From Ptychodera flava (Eukaryota > Hemichordata > Enteropneusta > Ptychoderidae), in NCBI RefSeq assembly GCF_041260155.1, contig NC_091936.1:44428930-44492929 (forward strand): a DNA stretch of 64,000 bases, read 5' to 3'. The first letter of the stretch is position 1. Each line of letters begins with the position of its first letter. The position numbers and the translations under genes were made by a program. This document shows positions 50,701 through 61,893 of this stretch, in pieces. The notes below the pieces were generated by a model, which made no database searches, had not been told where the DNA came from, and saw nothing but the letters and a program-made list of their open reading frames with translations.

Positions 50701-52441
50701 TGAATTGGAAGTAAACGTGATACAGCCACTGTATCTCATAGATAGTGCTAATCGTGTGCCAGTGGCTATAATTTTTGATGATTTGCTTTTACTATATAGT
50801 TTTGGTTTTATTAATCTTAATTCAAAGATGTTCTGTCCACCAAAGTACATTAAAATACCAGTATTTAGCTTATGCACACAGCGTCAATACAAGTAGAATG
50901 CACCGTTACATCACCTTGCCTTCAAGAGGTGAGAAGACGACGGAAATAAAAACGAGAAATTTGGAGAGCAAAACTATACGCCAGGGTTATCAAGTATTGA
51001 ACATTGAAGTCTTCTAAATAATTTCGGGATTGTTTTGCTCACCAGAGAAAATATCTCGATATCTTCGTACACGATTGCCACTCTTTTCCACTGAAAATAA
51101 CGCAACAGAGCCTCCCAACCTGGAACCAAAATCGTGTCGCTTGGATAGAATCTCAGAAACAGGGGATATCGATTTTTGTCCGAGAGACCAGGGGACGAGG
51201 CAAGACCTGAAACCTGTCAAGGAGTGAAAAAGAATACCAGGCTTAAAGAAACCAAACTGTATATGAATAAAACCATGCATTTCCGAGATTGTGTGTAGCT
51301 CCTCTTGAAAACGCGCAGAAAAGTGGACGAGGTCTTTTTTCATTTCTGGGAACTTCGAACCACGAAAAATGCAAAAAATTTGGCCATTTTTTATCCCATT
51401 TGCAGACATCAGAAAATGAGAGTTGCTCAATCATTCTACCATCAAAGCGTAGATATTATTATTCATTCAATTATTCATGAAAAGCGTATTAATAATTGAC
51501 ATTTAAGTATCAAAACTCAGATATATTGATTCATTGTCAATCGAGGATATTCATGAAATCGAATCGCGCACCATGCATTCGAATGGGTTGTGATTGCCAA
51601 TTGAACCAGCGCACTCTTTCTTGGCGATACTTCATTCAGAATCAACATCACACACGCACAAAACAATTCAATGTTTTTTCCAGAAATTCCACCCGTTTAC
51701 TTCTTCTGTTGACTCATTAATCAATAGTGAGCAACCCGTTAGAAATTAGATCGCATGCATCAAATTTTTATCCTAGAAAAAATGAATAGTTGAAAATTTG
51801 GGCGTAAAAAAACTTAAATTTGAAAACATATTAACACCAAACCCTATCAATTTAAGAGATTTATCCCCAGAATAAAAATAAGCATTTTGCGAAGTCGACA
51901 CTGTTAAAAAACTAAAATGCAGGGAGATTAACATTAAAGCGAAATCAACGTAGACTATGGCAACGATCTATATAACTGTCCTTTGAGTTTTTGATGTAAC
52001 CCAAATACACGGCTTACGGGCGGCTCAAAGATCACCGCATCTAATCTTGGAAAGCATTGACAGAAGTCTGCAAAAACCTCTTGACTTACGGACGAACAAG
52101 TCACCGGCATTTGAAGCATCCTACTCTATATACCTGATTATTCTATCGATATTAAATGACATCTGTTATTCTAATGACCAGAATGTTTTTTTCAGTGTAG
52201 ACAGGATTAAAAGATCTAGAAATAGAACTAATTGTATGCATAGGCCTCTGTTTTTTAAGTTTTGTATGATACTTAGCTATAGGAACTGGTCAGTTTTCGG
52301 CATGGGGGAGGGAGGGTGGTGGATTATGTTTTGCCGACGTCAAAAGTGGCTTCCACCCCAATTCCAACGTTTGGAAACACGGTGCCCCCCCTACAAAGGT
52401 AAGACAAAGTGAAGGTAAAACAAAGTGAAATACAATATATG

Positions 52442-52479
<38 letters not shown>

Positions 52480-52483
52480 TATA

Positions 52484-52551
<68 letters not shown>

Positions 52552-53682
52552 TGTGTATTTTAAACATTCAGTCATCCTGTGTTTTAATGAAATTGTTGTC
52601 ATGTCAATTGTAAGATAGGAACTTTAAACTGTCAATTTTAAAGTTTGAATACAGTATTTTGAATGAACAGGGAATGTATTTCACAGTTTCTATGCATAAC
52701 CAGATGTCCAGAACTGTTGTGCATAAATTGATGTCAATCATTAATATCAAAGAGAAAACAGCAATAAATCAAAAACTTTGATGGATGTTTAGACATGCCA
52801 GTCATCCAATTACATCTTCTGAGAAGCCATAGAGAGTTATTTCTATAAGTTGTGGCCAAATCTGATGTGCGCAGTATCTTGTAACGTTGAAACCGTAAAG
52901 GCACAGCTAATAATGACAAAACTGCCTTTTATTAACTACCATTTCAGTCATAAAAAACACCTTTTTGCTGAAAACCTGTGACACAAAGTTTATATGTCTA
53001 TGTATCAAACCTATTGTGAAATATTAGGGCATGTTGCTTTTGTATACTGAGACAGAGAAAACAAAAAAGAATCATGAATTTGTCATGCTTTTCATATGAA
53101 CTGCAGATGTCATGATTAGTACACTTTTCAAAACAAACTTTCAATTTGCAAACATCCAGATATCTCTAATATATCTTCGCGCTCAAAGGCTGGGACGAAA
53201 ACGGTGACTGAATCATACAATTTGTGGTGCGTATGATGCTTTGCAAAGGCAAAACAAAGTTCAAATATGCAAACATCCAGATATCGCTGATGTATATGTT
53301 TGATGTTTTAAAGCTACGCGCCCGCAGGGCACGTCGAAAAATGCAACTGAATGATGAAATTTAAGGCGATGTATTTAGTAGACATTGTTCTCCTCCCCGA
53401 CCATATCGTGTCCAACAATACACAGTCAAAGAAATACTTTAAAATTGAACTTACCTGTATAAGGTTGTAGTGGGAAGCGACTTCACATACAGGCTGTGCT
53501 ACCATGGATATTGTTGAGACAACCAGCATATGGAACTGAGGTTTCTCGTAGATGAAGTCATAAAGAATGCCGAGGGCATCGGCGGTCATCTTATTCTGTT
53601 ACGAACAGATACAGATGAGTGTGAATAGACAGTGAGATGCTGCTGACTAGAAAATGTTACAATCACACATTCTCATTTACTT

Positions 53683-53722
<40 letters not shown>

Positions 53723-55471
53723 ATCACTGTGATTCTAGCTATAGGCTCATGGTAAAAGGTTACGATTTTGATTTGAATAAAATGATTAGTGCCATTATAG
53801 ATTAGTAGGATTTCGTTTGATACTAGTACTGGCCATTGAAAACCTCTATACACAGACGGAGTGTGTGTCCTAAATACATTTTCCAATCCGTCGTATTTAT
53901 TTCAAGGTTTCAGTTATACACGCACGTGTCCGCAGAATAAACCCACCACTCTTGAAAAGAGCACAGTGGAATAGGTCACAAAATCATTTACCAGAACCTT
54001 TCGCAGATTAAAAAAGTCCAGGCTTGTAGCCTTCAATGCTGCAAGGCCCATTTCACAGATGCCTTTTTGTGAAATGAGGGTCGCGATAATATGAACATAC
54101 GGTATCGATTTACTATGCTATAAAATAAATTTTCTAAATAGAATCAGCCGAGAGGCAAGTCTATCAGAATATTTTGTGCTGATACCATTTTATTCAGATA
54201 TGCCAAAGAAACGATGGGTTTATCAAGACCACGAAAGAAACACTTATTCCGTTAACTCCAGCATTGACTAACCATCAGAAAGGATGATTCATTTTCATCA
54301 GAGCGATTGAAAGATGAATCATAACACTGTTCTGATTACTTCCCTGAAACAATCGTCATGTTTCCGACCAATAACAAAATTATCCTGTCAAAACAACCAC
54401 GTCTTCACAAGGAAAGTCGCAAATTTCCTATCGGGTATAGTTGACATTTTTATTTCGCGCAAAATTTGAAGAGGACTATATCGAATGTCTCACGTTTATA
54501 TTCTCCAGATTATTTCGTGCAATGTCTCTCGTGAGAAATTTATAACAAGATCCGCATGTGCGCTCTTCTCTTCAGAAAACGTGAAATAAATGGCTTAGTT
54601 TTGGAGGTTTGGAAAGTGTCCTGAAGGTCTTATCTCACAGAAAAGAAGATGAAAAGAACACCATCAAGCTTTAACCCTTTCACCCCTAGTTCCCCGGTCC
54701 TGTATACAGGTCGACCTTTACCATAGAAAACAATTGATTTGGAACAAACCATGGTGGTGAAAGGGTTAAAGGGATGCAGTCGTCGGAACTGCGCTCAAAT
54801 GTCGTATGGAACCCATACGACCAATGTAAACTCTGCAGCAAAGATACAATGGTGATTAATGAAAGTTAAAACGTGTCTGTCGTAATCTACATCCTATAAT
54901 TTCAATGTTGCAGCTATGATGATGAGGTGTATCTAGATATCATGCACGAAATACATTGTTTGTTAACAAGAAACTTGCACAGGCGCAGTTCCGACGACTG
55001 TTTCCCTGTAAGTCGTCTTTCTTTCTCTGTTTGCCAGTATCATCTGAACTTTAACACACCCAGATTTTTTTTGATGTACACATGTATATTTTTAAAACTC
55101 TGTGCTCATTCCGTCATTAATCGTTACAAGTGACACAAAAGCCACTCCAGGAAACAAGATTTTTGAACAACACAAATTCTAGGATAAAGTTTATACGGTC
55201 ATAATAGACAATTGGAACATTGTACAACAAGACGTACCACGTCAAAGCTGGTGTAGTTTGCGACCATCACTAAGTCGTATTCAGCTAGAATATCTTCATG
55301 CGAGTTGACGAACTCCAACGCACTCTTGGTCGCGTATGCCAAATTCTCGTTTCCAGATGGTGTTGGCATGGTTTGGAAAAGTCCTCCGATGCGTAAAACA
55401 GTTTTGTTGGCCACAAGTCGATCTGTGTAATAGCTTAGAGTTAGAAGGAAAAGGAACATATTCATCTTCAT
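39833..55471 (-). CDS. GABA-B-like class C G-protein-coupled receptor, copy A
   Basis: Seventeen exons (minus strand): 55471-55238, 53595-53455, 51213-51043, 50409-50299, 49953-49875, 49167-48976, 48255-48025, 47191-47128, 46364-46281, 45793-45643, 44983-44851, 44379-44266, 44018-43896, 42821-42644, 42030-41867, 40751-40596, 39919-39833. About 803 aa. The start follows an in-frame TGA and opens a signal peptide ([15 protein letters not shown]). Residues about 25-430 form a Venus flytrap domain ([42 protein letters not shown]). Seven transmembrane segments follow (exons 10-15), with the family motif around TM3 ([20 protein letters not shown] then [10 protein letters not shown]) and NPHDVNTS after TM7. 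The tail [16 protein letters not shown] is a short coiled coil. All phases agree except exon 4 to exon 5, where one extra base appears. The ligand is unknown, because several GABA-contact residues differ. Confidence 0.92.
40140..40520. repeat. Repeat shared with receptor copy B (3' intron, copy A side)
   Basis: The stretch from about 40140 to 40520 matches 62640-63000 in copy B. Shared landmarks on the plus strand are CACTTGTGGGGGCT, GATAGAGTTAACACAG, AATTTGAGCAAAAGTTTG and GTCTTTCACTTTCGAGGC. It contains an open frame (40252-40138) with apparent acceptor and donor that I do not accept as an exon. Confidence 0.7.
40850..41445. repeat. Possible decayed inverted-repeat element in receptor intron
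   Basis: GGAGCCTTCACTTCTTA near 40858 is loosely mirrored by TAAATAATGAAGGCTTCC near 41416-41434. G-runs and GTTAACCCC-type sequence lie inside. Similarity between the arms is weak. Confidence 0.35.
41580..41790 (+). repeat. (TAATG)n pentanucleotide microsatellite
   Basis: Long run of TAATG units with interruptions, in the intron after the TM6-TM7 exon of copy A. It creates artefactual LHYIT-repeat frames on the minus strand. Confidence 0.95.
47368..47462 (+). repeat. (CT)n/(CTCTGT)n microsatellite
   Basis: Polypyrimidine tract of CTCTGT and CTCTCT units in an intron of copy A. It produces an artefactual Arg/Gln/Glu-rich frame on the minus strand. Confidence 0.95.
47460..47890 (+). repeat. 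Intronic direct duplication bracketing (TA)n tracts
   Basis: The ~90-bp stretch around 47475-47560 (AAAGTAATTT, then TTATAACGC, then TTTCCCACGAGGACATCT) is repeated at about 47795-47880 with some substitutions. TA microsatellites occupy 47574-47600, 47662-47686 and 47706-47788 between and within the copies. Confidence 0.75.
49556..49765 (+). repeat. 20-bp minisatellite, about 10 copies
   Basis: The unit TCATTATCTGACATATGAAA repeats with small variants (GTCATTACC, ACCTAACATATG). It is in the intron between exons 5 and 6 of copy A. It has no distinct spacer sequences, so it is not a CRISPR array. Confidence 0.9.
52443..52548 (+). repeat. (TA)n microsatellite
   Basis: Long TA run with short interruptions in an intron of copy A. 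It produces artefactual Tyr-Ile repeat frames on both strands. Confidence 0.95.
53684..53722 (+). repeat. (GTT)n microsatellite
   Basis: Thirteen GTT units just upstream of exon 2 of copy A. The poly-Gln frame on the minus strand is intronic. Confidence 0.95.
54669..54771. mobile_element. ~100-bp MITE (TTAACCCTTTCACC ends)
   Basis: TTAACCCTTTCACC (54671-54684) and its exact reverse complement (54756-54769) enclose about 70 bp with no coding capacity. The arms extend to CTTTAACCC and GGGTTAAAG. It lies in intron 1 of receptor copy A. Confidence 0.8.
54771..55005. mobile_element. ~235-bp MITE (CAGTCGTCGGAACTGCGC ends)
   Basis: An 18-bp perfect inverted repeat, CAGTCGTCGGAACTGCGC at 54777-54794 and its reverse complement at 54983-55000, with outer GGG and CCC. 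The centre has a small palindrome (CGTATGGAACCCATACG). It abuts the preceding MITE with no spacer. Confidence 0.8.
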
Positions 55472-55570
55472 CTTGCTCAGATAATGTCATATTAAGAGCT
55501 CCTCTTACTGCTGAGAAGTTGTACTCGGTATGTTTTTGGCCAACACACTCAAAAAATGTTTCAAGTGTCA

Positions 55571-55616
55571 TTTTATAACATTCTTCTCTTCGTGAGTGCC
55601 GTTTATTTATGCAAAT
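55571..55616 (-). promoter_or_regulatory. Possible core promoter of receptor copy A
   Basis: On the minus strand an octamer motif (ATTTGCAT, 55616-55609) is followed by a TATA-like TATAAAA (55577-55571), about 100 bp upstream of the ATG at 55471. Spacing suits a TATA promoter with a short 5' UTR. This is motif reading only. Confidence 0.4.
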
Positions 55617-57539
55617 TCACTTCAAAAGGTGACGTCGAGCTAATTGAGTATCCAATCACGGTCTCTCCAACACATTTGTGATCCAATCGAGAAGAAGATT
55701 CACAGTCACTCTTCCAAAGGGGGCGTGGCCATTTTTGCAGTGCGGCTGACGCCTTCTTAGTTGTTACGAGAATTGCTGTAAATACAGTGTTTATGATAAG
55801 TTGGAATGGGCCTTCCGCAATATATGTTTACATATTCAGACTTCAATCGAGTCGATCGTGACTGCTCGAAACTCTCTTTCGACGACGTCTGCTTCGCTAA
55901 CAAATATGATACGTGTATCACCTGCCTTTAGCCTTGGGCATCGCTCAGAGACTTGATGTAATACTTTTTATAATGCCAATGAATCCTTCAAATGCATAAA
56001 CAGCACGTTTGTCTAAGCTTGAGAAATTGTAAGTCGAGTTTGAGATCACGAAATGTACTAAATAGACATATACACATGCATGTCGATCGATCAGATTAAG
56101 TTCTGTAGATGGAAGTGCCAACTTGAAGGTAGTAAGATATTGGCGACGTTATCAACACAGTAATGGGTGTACACATGAGATAGACTGCAGTTTGCGCTAA
56201 TTGCTCTGTGACTGCTCACCAATTTGCTAGTAAAATTATAAAATTCTAAGTTTTTAATCATGCTCAGCACCCATTGGATAAATCTTGATCTATCATTGTT
56301 CGTTGTCTAAAGAGAATAATGATATCATCAGGATTTTATTAAGTATTGCAATGTACTGCCTCCATGCATAAACCAACGTAATGTGAGATTTTATTACCGT
56401 AAAAATGCAAGTACAGTGATTTATTTTTCGTGAGTTTTAATCGCCCTGAATATAAGATATTTACTACATGGGATACTGTGAAATGTTAAATAGGGACACC
56501 ATTAGTTTTTCATATGATACCTGAGTTGTTAAGATCGGCACGTTTTTGAGTAGATCTTTGCATATTAATCGTCTTTTATGTCATGCTGTTTATTATTTTC
56601 CTGATGAATATCTAACAAACGTCACTTATTAGGAGAGAGACTAAAAGAGTCTACTCGTCCTTGTTATCTGATACGGTGAAAGTAAATGCGTGACATGTAT
56701 CAAGGTACTATCCGTCATCTAACAGAATTGATGGCGGGCGTAGCTGAGGGTCAATGACGCCGTTTTTTGACCAACTTTATCCTTTCATTCTCACCGCCAT
56801 TTTTGTTCAACTAGACATTCAAGTCATTCAAAAGCGTAAGCTAGTCTCGTGTTACACACAGCAAAACCTTGCTTCAATTGACGTCAATACGAGACGAATG
56901 ACCTAGGTAAGCCGAAAGCGTACAAATGTAGACTAAGCCATGTCTGTCGTTTCTCAGATCACGACTTCAAGTTTTATATTTTGTACACGGCGATATATGA
57001 GTAAAATAATCTGCATTCGCCTTCCGTTTATGCTAGAACCAGCCACAAAATTGAAAGACTTTCCTCAAGGAATAAAACTCAAGATTAAAAATCCGGGATC
57101 ATTTGATAACAGAGACAAAAATAACATAATATTTTCCGACGTTTGAAATTCGAAATGGCCGCCATCGCTGTGTTACATCTAACATAATGGGAACAAAACA
57201 TATTTTCGATTCAAAAAAGACGGTGAAAATTTTATGTGCTACAGAAACCTCAAAATGAGCCTCCGATTAGTATTGTGAAAATTAAGAGCCCGGATATCTG
57301 TCACCAAGGCGCATTCTATATTTTTGCTTATAACGATTTGAAAGATTGTAAAGTATGCATTCACTCTCCAGCTGAAATACCAGGAAATACAAATAATGAA
57401 TACGACAATTGTAATTGTATCTCACACTTCCATGAGTATGTACGATACTGTATTTTCCTACTGGTCCTCTGAACACCTTCAACACATACAAGAAAACGCT
57501 GCCTTGGGACGTTCATTTTGAAAATTTGTGTAAGAATAC

Positions 57540-57630
57540 AGTGTTTTCAATCAGGTTCGAACTCAAAACGTACGGCACCCAGTCATCTAGCGGAGAAGTC
57601 ACAGACAAAACCGCTCTGCTGAATCCCCAA
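57540..57630 (-). repeat. tRNA-derived SINE head
   Basis: The minus strand reads an A-box-like CAGCAGAGCGG (about 57620-57610) and a B box GTTCGAACC (57562-57554) about 50 bp apart, the spacing of a tRNA with a long variable arm. Acceptor and anticodon stems do not pair well, so this is a SINE head and not a tRNA gene. The SINE body would extend toward 57300, but its end is undefined. Confidence 0.5.
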
Positions 57631-58380
57631 TATGAATCCAGAGTGGTTCAATAACCGAGGTTATAGTTATTACAATTTTTCTGACTGCAACCCCTCCACA
57701 CGCTGTAGAGTTTGTGAAGCACTTCGCGCTTGTTCACTCACTATCACACTTCGCACACAAACTTTATCGAAGCAATGAATACATATCTTAAACTGGGCAC
57801 TGGGCAAAAGATAGCCTCGGGGACAATTATGTCCACCAGGTAAGAAATTTAGTACAGGTATTGGTCGTTTACGTAAATTGGGATCATATATTTGTATCCC
57901 CCATAAGTATTGTATGGGCTAGTACAGAATGCTCTTAACTATAGTTGTGTAGTTTGGGTAATACACCAGCAAAATCGTTGACAAAGTCCTCAGTTTTCAG
58001 AAATGAGCGTTGCGTACACCTATTGAACTCCCTTTTGGTTTTTCATTCAAAAAACTTACCATCATTTAATGTCATGCCGATTAGACAGCGCATTTTTTAC
58101 TTTACGGCAAATTTAATGTCTAAATGGAAAAAAAATGGGATTTGTCTATAATATTTATCTCTGAATTTATTTACTCTCAATCACAAGATACATGATCACT
58201 ATACACGGTCCCTACGTATCGCCAGGGCTGTAGATGTATTTCTAAAGCTGGCCCTGCAGGGTAGGTTTCACTTGAGACATAAAGGTTGGAATGTTGTACA
58301 GTACCTACAAAACAAATAAAGAACTAGTCTATATAGTTATTTTGAACCAGTAAATGGGACTAGATCCCGTATGCTTTTCC

Positions 58381-58406
58381 AATAAATAAATAAACAAACA
58401 AACAAA

Positions 58407-58445
<39 letters not shown>

Positions 58446-58464
58446 GTAAATAAATAAATAAATA
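58381..58464 (+). repeat. (AAAT)n microsatellite
   Basis: AATA/AAAT tetranucleotide repeats with a few AAAC and AAGT variants. Confidence 0.95.
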
Positions 58465-58807
58465 CCTTCAAATATAACTTGAAAGACTACACTTTTATCA
58501 AAAGGAATATACCCCTGTACTTTCTCTCGTCTCGTCCAGAATCGTATTTTGTGATTTGTAGTAAGCTTAGTTTATATTTTATTTGACGAAAATTATTGTA
58601 CAGTAGTTATAAGCATGCGAATTGGACATTGCCATAAACACTGGTGTAGAAATGATGAAGTCGATAAGAAAACTCTGCAAAACAACAGAAATATTGACGA
58701 ACGAACGAATAAAATAATGTACTAATTCTTTTACTGCCTAGTAAACGCGATAATTGTTACGAAATGCAATCAAGAGAATAAATTCTTTAATTTTTAGCCT
58801 TTAGGCT

Positions 58808-60413
58808 GCGTTCAAAAAATGGTGAAAGGGGGGGGGGTGGAGGATCGCGATTGGAATCGCGATTGAAATCTTATTTTTTTTCAGATCCTCCCTCAATACC
58901 CTCAAACATTTTCAAGTCCCCCCCAAATTACCATATAGCCGCATATTTATAGGGAATGCACGCAGAGTAAAAATAAACATGTAATGTGTCGTTCTGCATG
59001 CAGATGTTCAACACTACCTCTTATCAGCAGGTTTTAGAGCCATATACCTAAGGCAAGTTCTTAAATTGATTCATTTTTAAATGCATCAGTGGACTTTTTG
59101 GATTTCTCAGTCTAACCCTACTTAAGTTTATCCAACTCTGGCCAGGTCAATGTCACCAGCTGAAAAGCACACAAAATGACAATCATGAGAGAGTATGAAA
59201 AATTGTGTTTCCTGGCTACGTTTACCAAATTGTGAAAAAATGAGCACAGTGACCTACCGAAGATTTTTTTTAAAGTACAAGACATATGCAACTTAGATGC
59301 CACTTATAAATGTCTTACAAAATTGACTATACTAGAAGGACAAAATATTCCATGAAATTAGTGTTTTAATCTCAGAAATTTTGGGTGTAATAATGGCAAA
59401 TTTGATAAAAAATAAACGATTCCATTTAGTCACACATTTTTCCATTTAAATTAGAGTCTTTACTGTTCAAAGTTTTACTTTTATGGTATTGTACAATGAG
59501 ATGCGAAAATTTCATTCACTGCATGAACTTCAAATTAATGGCTTTAAATATTGATTTTAAGTGATTTTAGAAAAACTGAGTTTTCATCGTACATTTGTAC
59601 CAGATCAAATATGGTAACCCCATCTTTTTTCTCTAATATTTGATTGTTCTCATATTCCAGAATTCAAAAATCCATGGTAACTGTTAGTCCCCTGGTCTTC
59701 TATGTTTTGCTCTCTGGCTGGATCTTGTGTACAAGTAGATGTATGTTTCACCGTCAATTGAGTGTCCTATGACCGAAACTTTTCTTAAACTACATCAGAG
59801 TCAGAGCTACATGTATCACTATCACTGCCAGTATGTAGTAGCAGGGCAGTAGTTGTATTAACTTTTTATTTTGACAATATTTTTGTTCAGTTTATACAAT
59901 TGCGTTCTTGTTCTACTCCCTACAGCATATTGAGCTGTCTAGTATTCAGCTTGCCAACACAGCCTACGCGTACCGTGCATTTGTATCATTCAATTATCAC
60001 CAATATTTAGACAAATGGGCTTTGTTGACAAACTGAATATTGTGTTTTTCAGCATGCTGTAGAGAGACACCAAGAAACTGTGTTTGATACATTGCATAGA
60101 AATATTGAAAAATTATCAACAGTTGCAGCTCCTGCCCCATTACGAGGCCAACTTGTTTTATGAAAATTTAATGGCATTCATACATTTTTAGATTTTTCGA
60201 GATTAAAGACATAAAATGCGACAAAACGGTTCTAGATTTTGTTTAATTATTACTAACATTAGAACCATTGGACTACATCAAAATGTTGGTAGTCAAAATA
60301 TTTTCAGGTCCCCCTATAGGCAGGGCAAAACTTTCAAGTCCCCCCTCGACTACCCCAAAAAGTTTCGAATCCCCCCTGAATTCCTCTAGCCCCCTCACCA
60401 TGTTTTTGAACGC
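58808..60413. mobile_element. ~1.6-kb poly-G inverted-repeat element
   Basis: The left end GCGTTCAAAAAATGGTGA followed by a ten-G run is mirrored at the right end (TCACCATGTTTTTGAACGC, about 60395-60413), preceded by several CCCCCC runs and repeated TTTCAAGTCCCCCC motifs. The interior is AT-rich and includes a relative of the 23-kb palindrome family near 60020-60110. No transposase is seen. Confidence 0.6.
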
Positions 60414-61677
60414 GGTCTTATCCCGGCCTCAAAGTTTAGCTAATATATTACCACCTGAGAAATGATCTTATGCCCTCTAAGTGTTTCAGGAAAGCAAGGA
60501 ACTTGAGTTCTTCACATACAAGGACTGCATAAAATGAAAAATGGATGAGAATAATTACACTCGTTATTCAACCACGAGGATATTATATCGTATATATGTG
60601 ATGTGGCAGTTTGTAAAAACTTGCACATCAACTGAAAACTTTGGTAGTCTGCTAACTTTGTGTATTTTTCCGAACAGTGTTTCCTTTCACTTTCAACAAT
60701 TCGCCAATATATTCGACTTCAACCAAGACTGCAATGACAACGCCAATATTTTTGTGGTGTTGATTTGAAAGAAGTGTGGGCGCACTTTATTCATTAAAGA
60801 TGAAGATACGTCACAAGAAATACAGATAAATGTAATCTAATTGAAATTATGCCCTTTTAAAGAAACTTTGCAGCCATACGTTTTATTTTAAATTTGAAGT
60901 AGACATAAACGAGGCCATAATTGTGAAATTTACTTCTTTCAAGGCTTACCTGATTACATGAAGTGTGATATCAACGACTCATCACGAACTGTAAAATGAT
61001 GAATTTCACAATTTACTCGTCAATAAACATCATTGAGTATATATTTCCTTGCTCTTATTTATTTATAGAACATATTTTATGCCCAGTAGTTCCCTTGAAA
61101 TACAGTACAGTTCAAATAAGATAGGCATAAATAATGCGATACAAAGTTGTAATGATATTAAGCTACAACATTTACAATAAACGGACATCTTTCAATGGTT
61201 GTATTGAATCATCAACAGCACAACCAGACAATTGATTCAAACTATGAACCGACTGCAAATACTTTAATTTTAAGAACCACGATTTTCATTTTTTTAATCA
61301 TTATTACCGTTAGCCGCGCCGTGAGTTAGCTGGTCAAGTTTCATAGAAACAGTTGTGACACTCAATGAAGTCATAAGTGGAACGATATGAATAAAGTCCA
61401 AGCCTGATATGATTTGGTGTCACGTGTTTAAGGTGCTGCAGTGTTAGCAATGTATAGCTACATACAGTTTTAGGTTCAAAAAGTAATATTATATCATACC
61501 AGTAATATTGATGGCGCAAATACAGCGATCTGTTTGATCAAGACGTGAAAAGAACCGTGGTATATTCGCAATATAGCAAAGTTGGCACACGCGCGAGCTC
61601 TCAGCAAGAGCGAAAATCCTATTTTGACGTTCCATACCGGAATTTCAATATACTGTTATGATACAATAACAACAAAT

Positions 61678-61798
61678 CACACCGAGCGACGGTATACCAC
61701 TCGATTTTGACCAGTTCACTTCATATATGCATTCGCTATTGCTCGTGCATATATGCATGAACTGGTTAAAATCTCGTGGTATACCGTCGCTGGGTGTG
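61678..61798. mobile_element. 121-bp hairpin MITE
   Basis: Arms of about 54 bp, CACACCGAGCGACGGTATAC on the left and its imperfect complement ending GTATACCGTCGCTGGGTGTG on the right, enclose a 12-bp loop (TTCGCTATTGCT). A few mismatches only. It sits about 100 bp from the last exon of receptor copy B. Confidence 0.8.
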
Positions 61799-61893
61799 CT
61801 TTATTGCTTCCCTTAACTATCTCTGTCAAATAAGGTGTTACAGAACTGTGATAGACGATAGCAATTCCTCTGATATAGTGAGTTTCCGGTTCG

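Larger units (their letters stand above)
55617..61893. other. Spacer between tandem receptor genes, no gene recognised
   Basis: No GABA-B-like exon or other coding domain is found. The spacer holds a tRNA-derived SINE head, an (AAAT)n tract, a poly-G inverted-repeat element and a hairpin MITE, listed separately. Confidence 0.5.

Noticed and set aside
53677-53886. Poly-Gln protein end
   Set aside because: (GTT)n microsatellite read on the minus strand inside an intron.
55296-55571. 91-codon frame starting upstream of receptor copy A as the true N-terminus
   Set aside because: It is out of frame with the signal peptide and flytrap start, and its own sequence matches nothing in the family.
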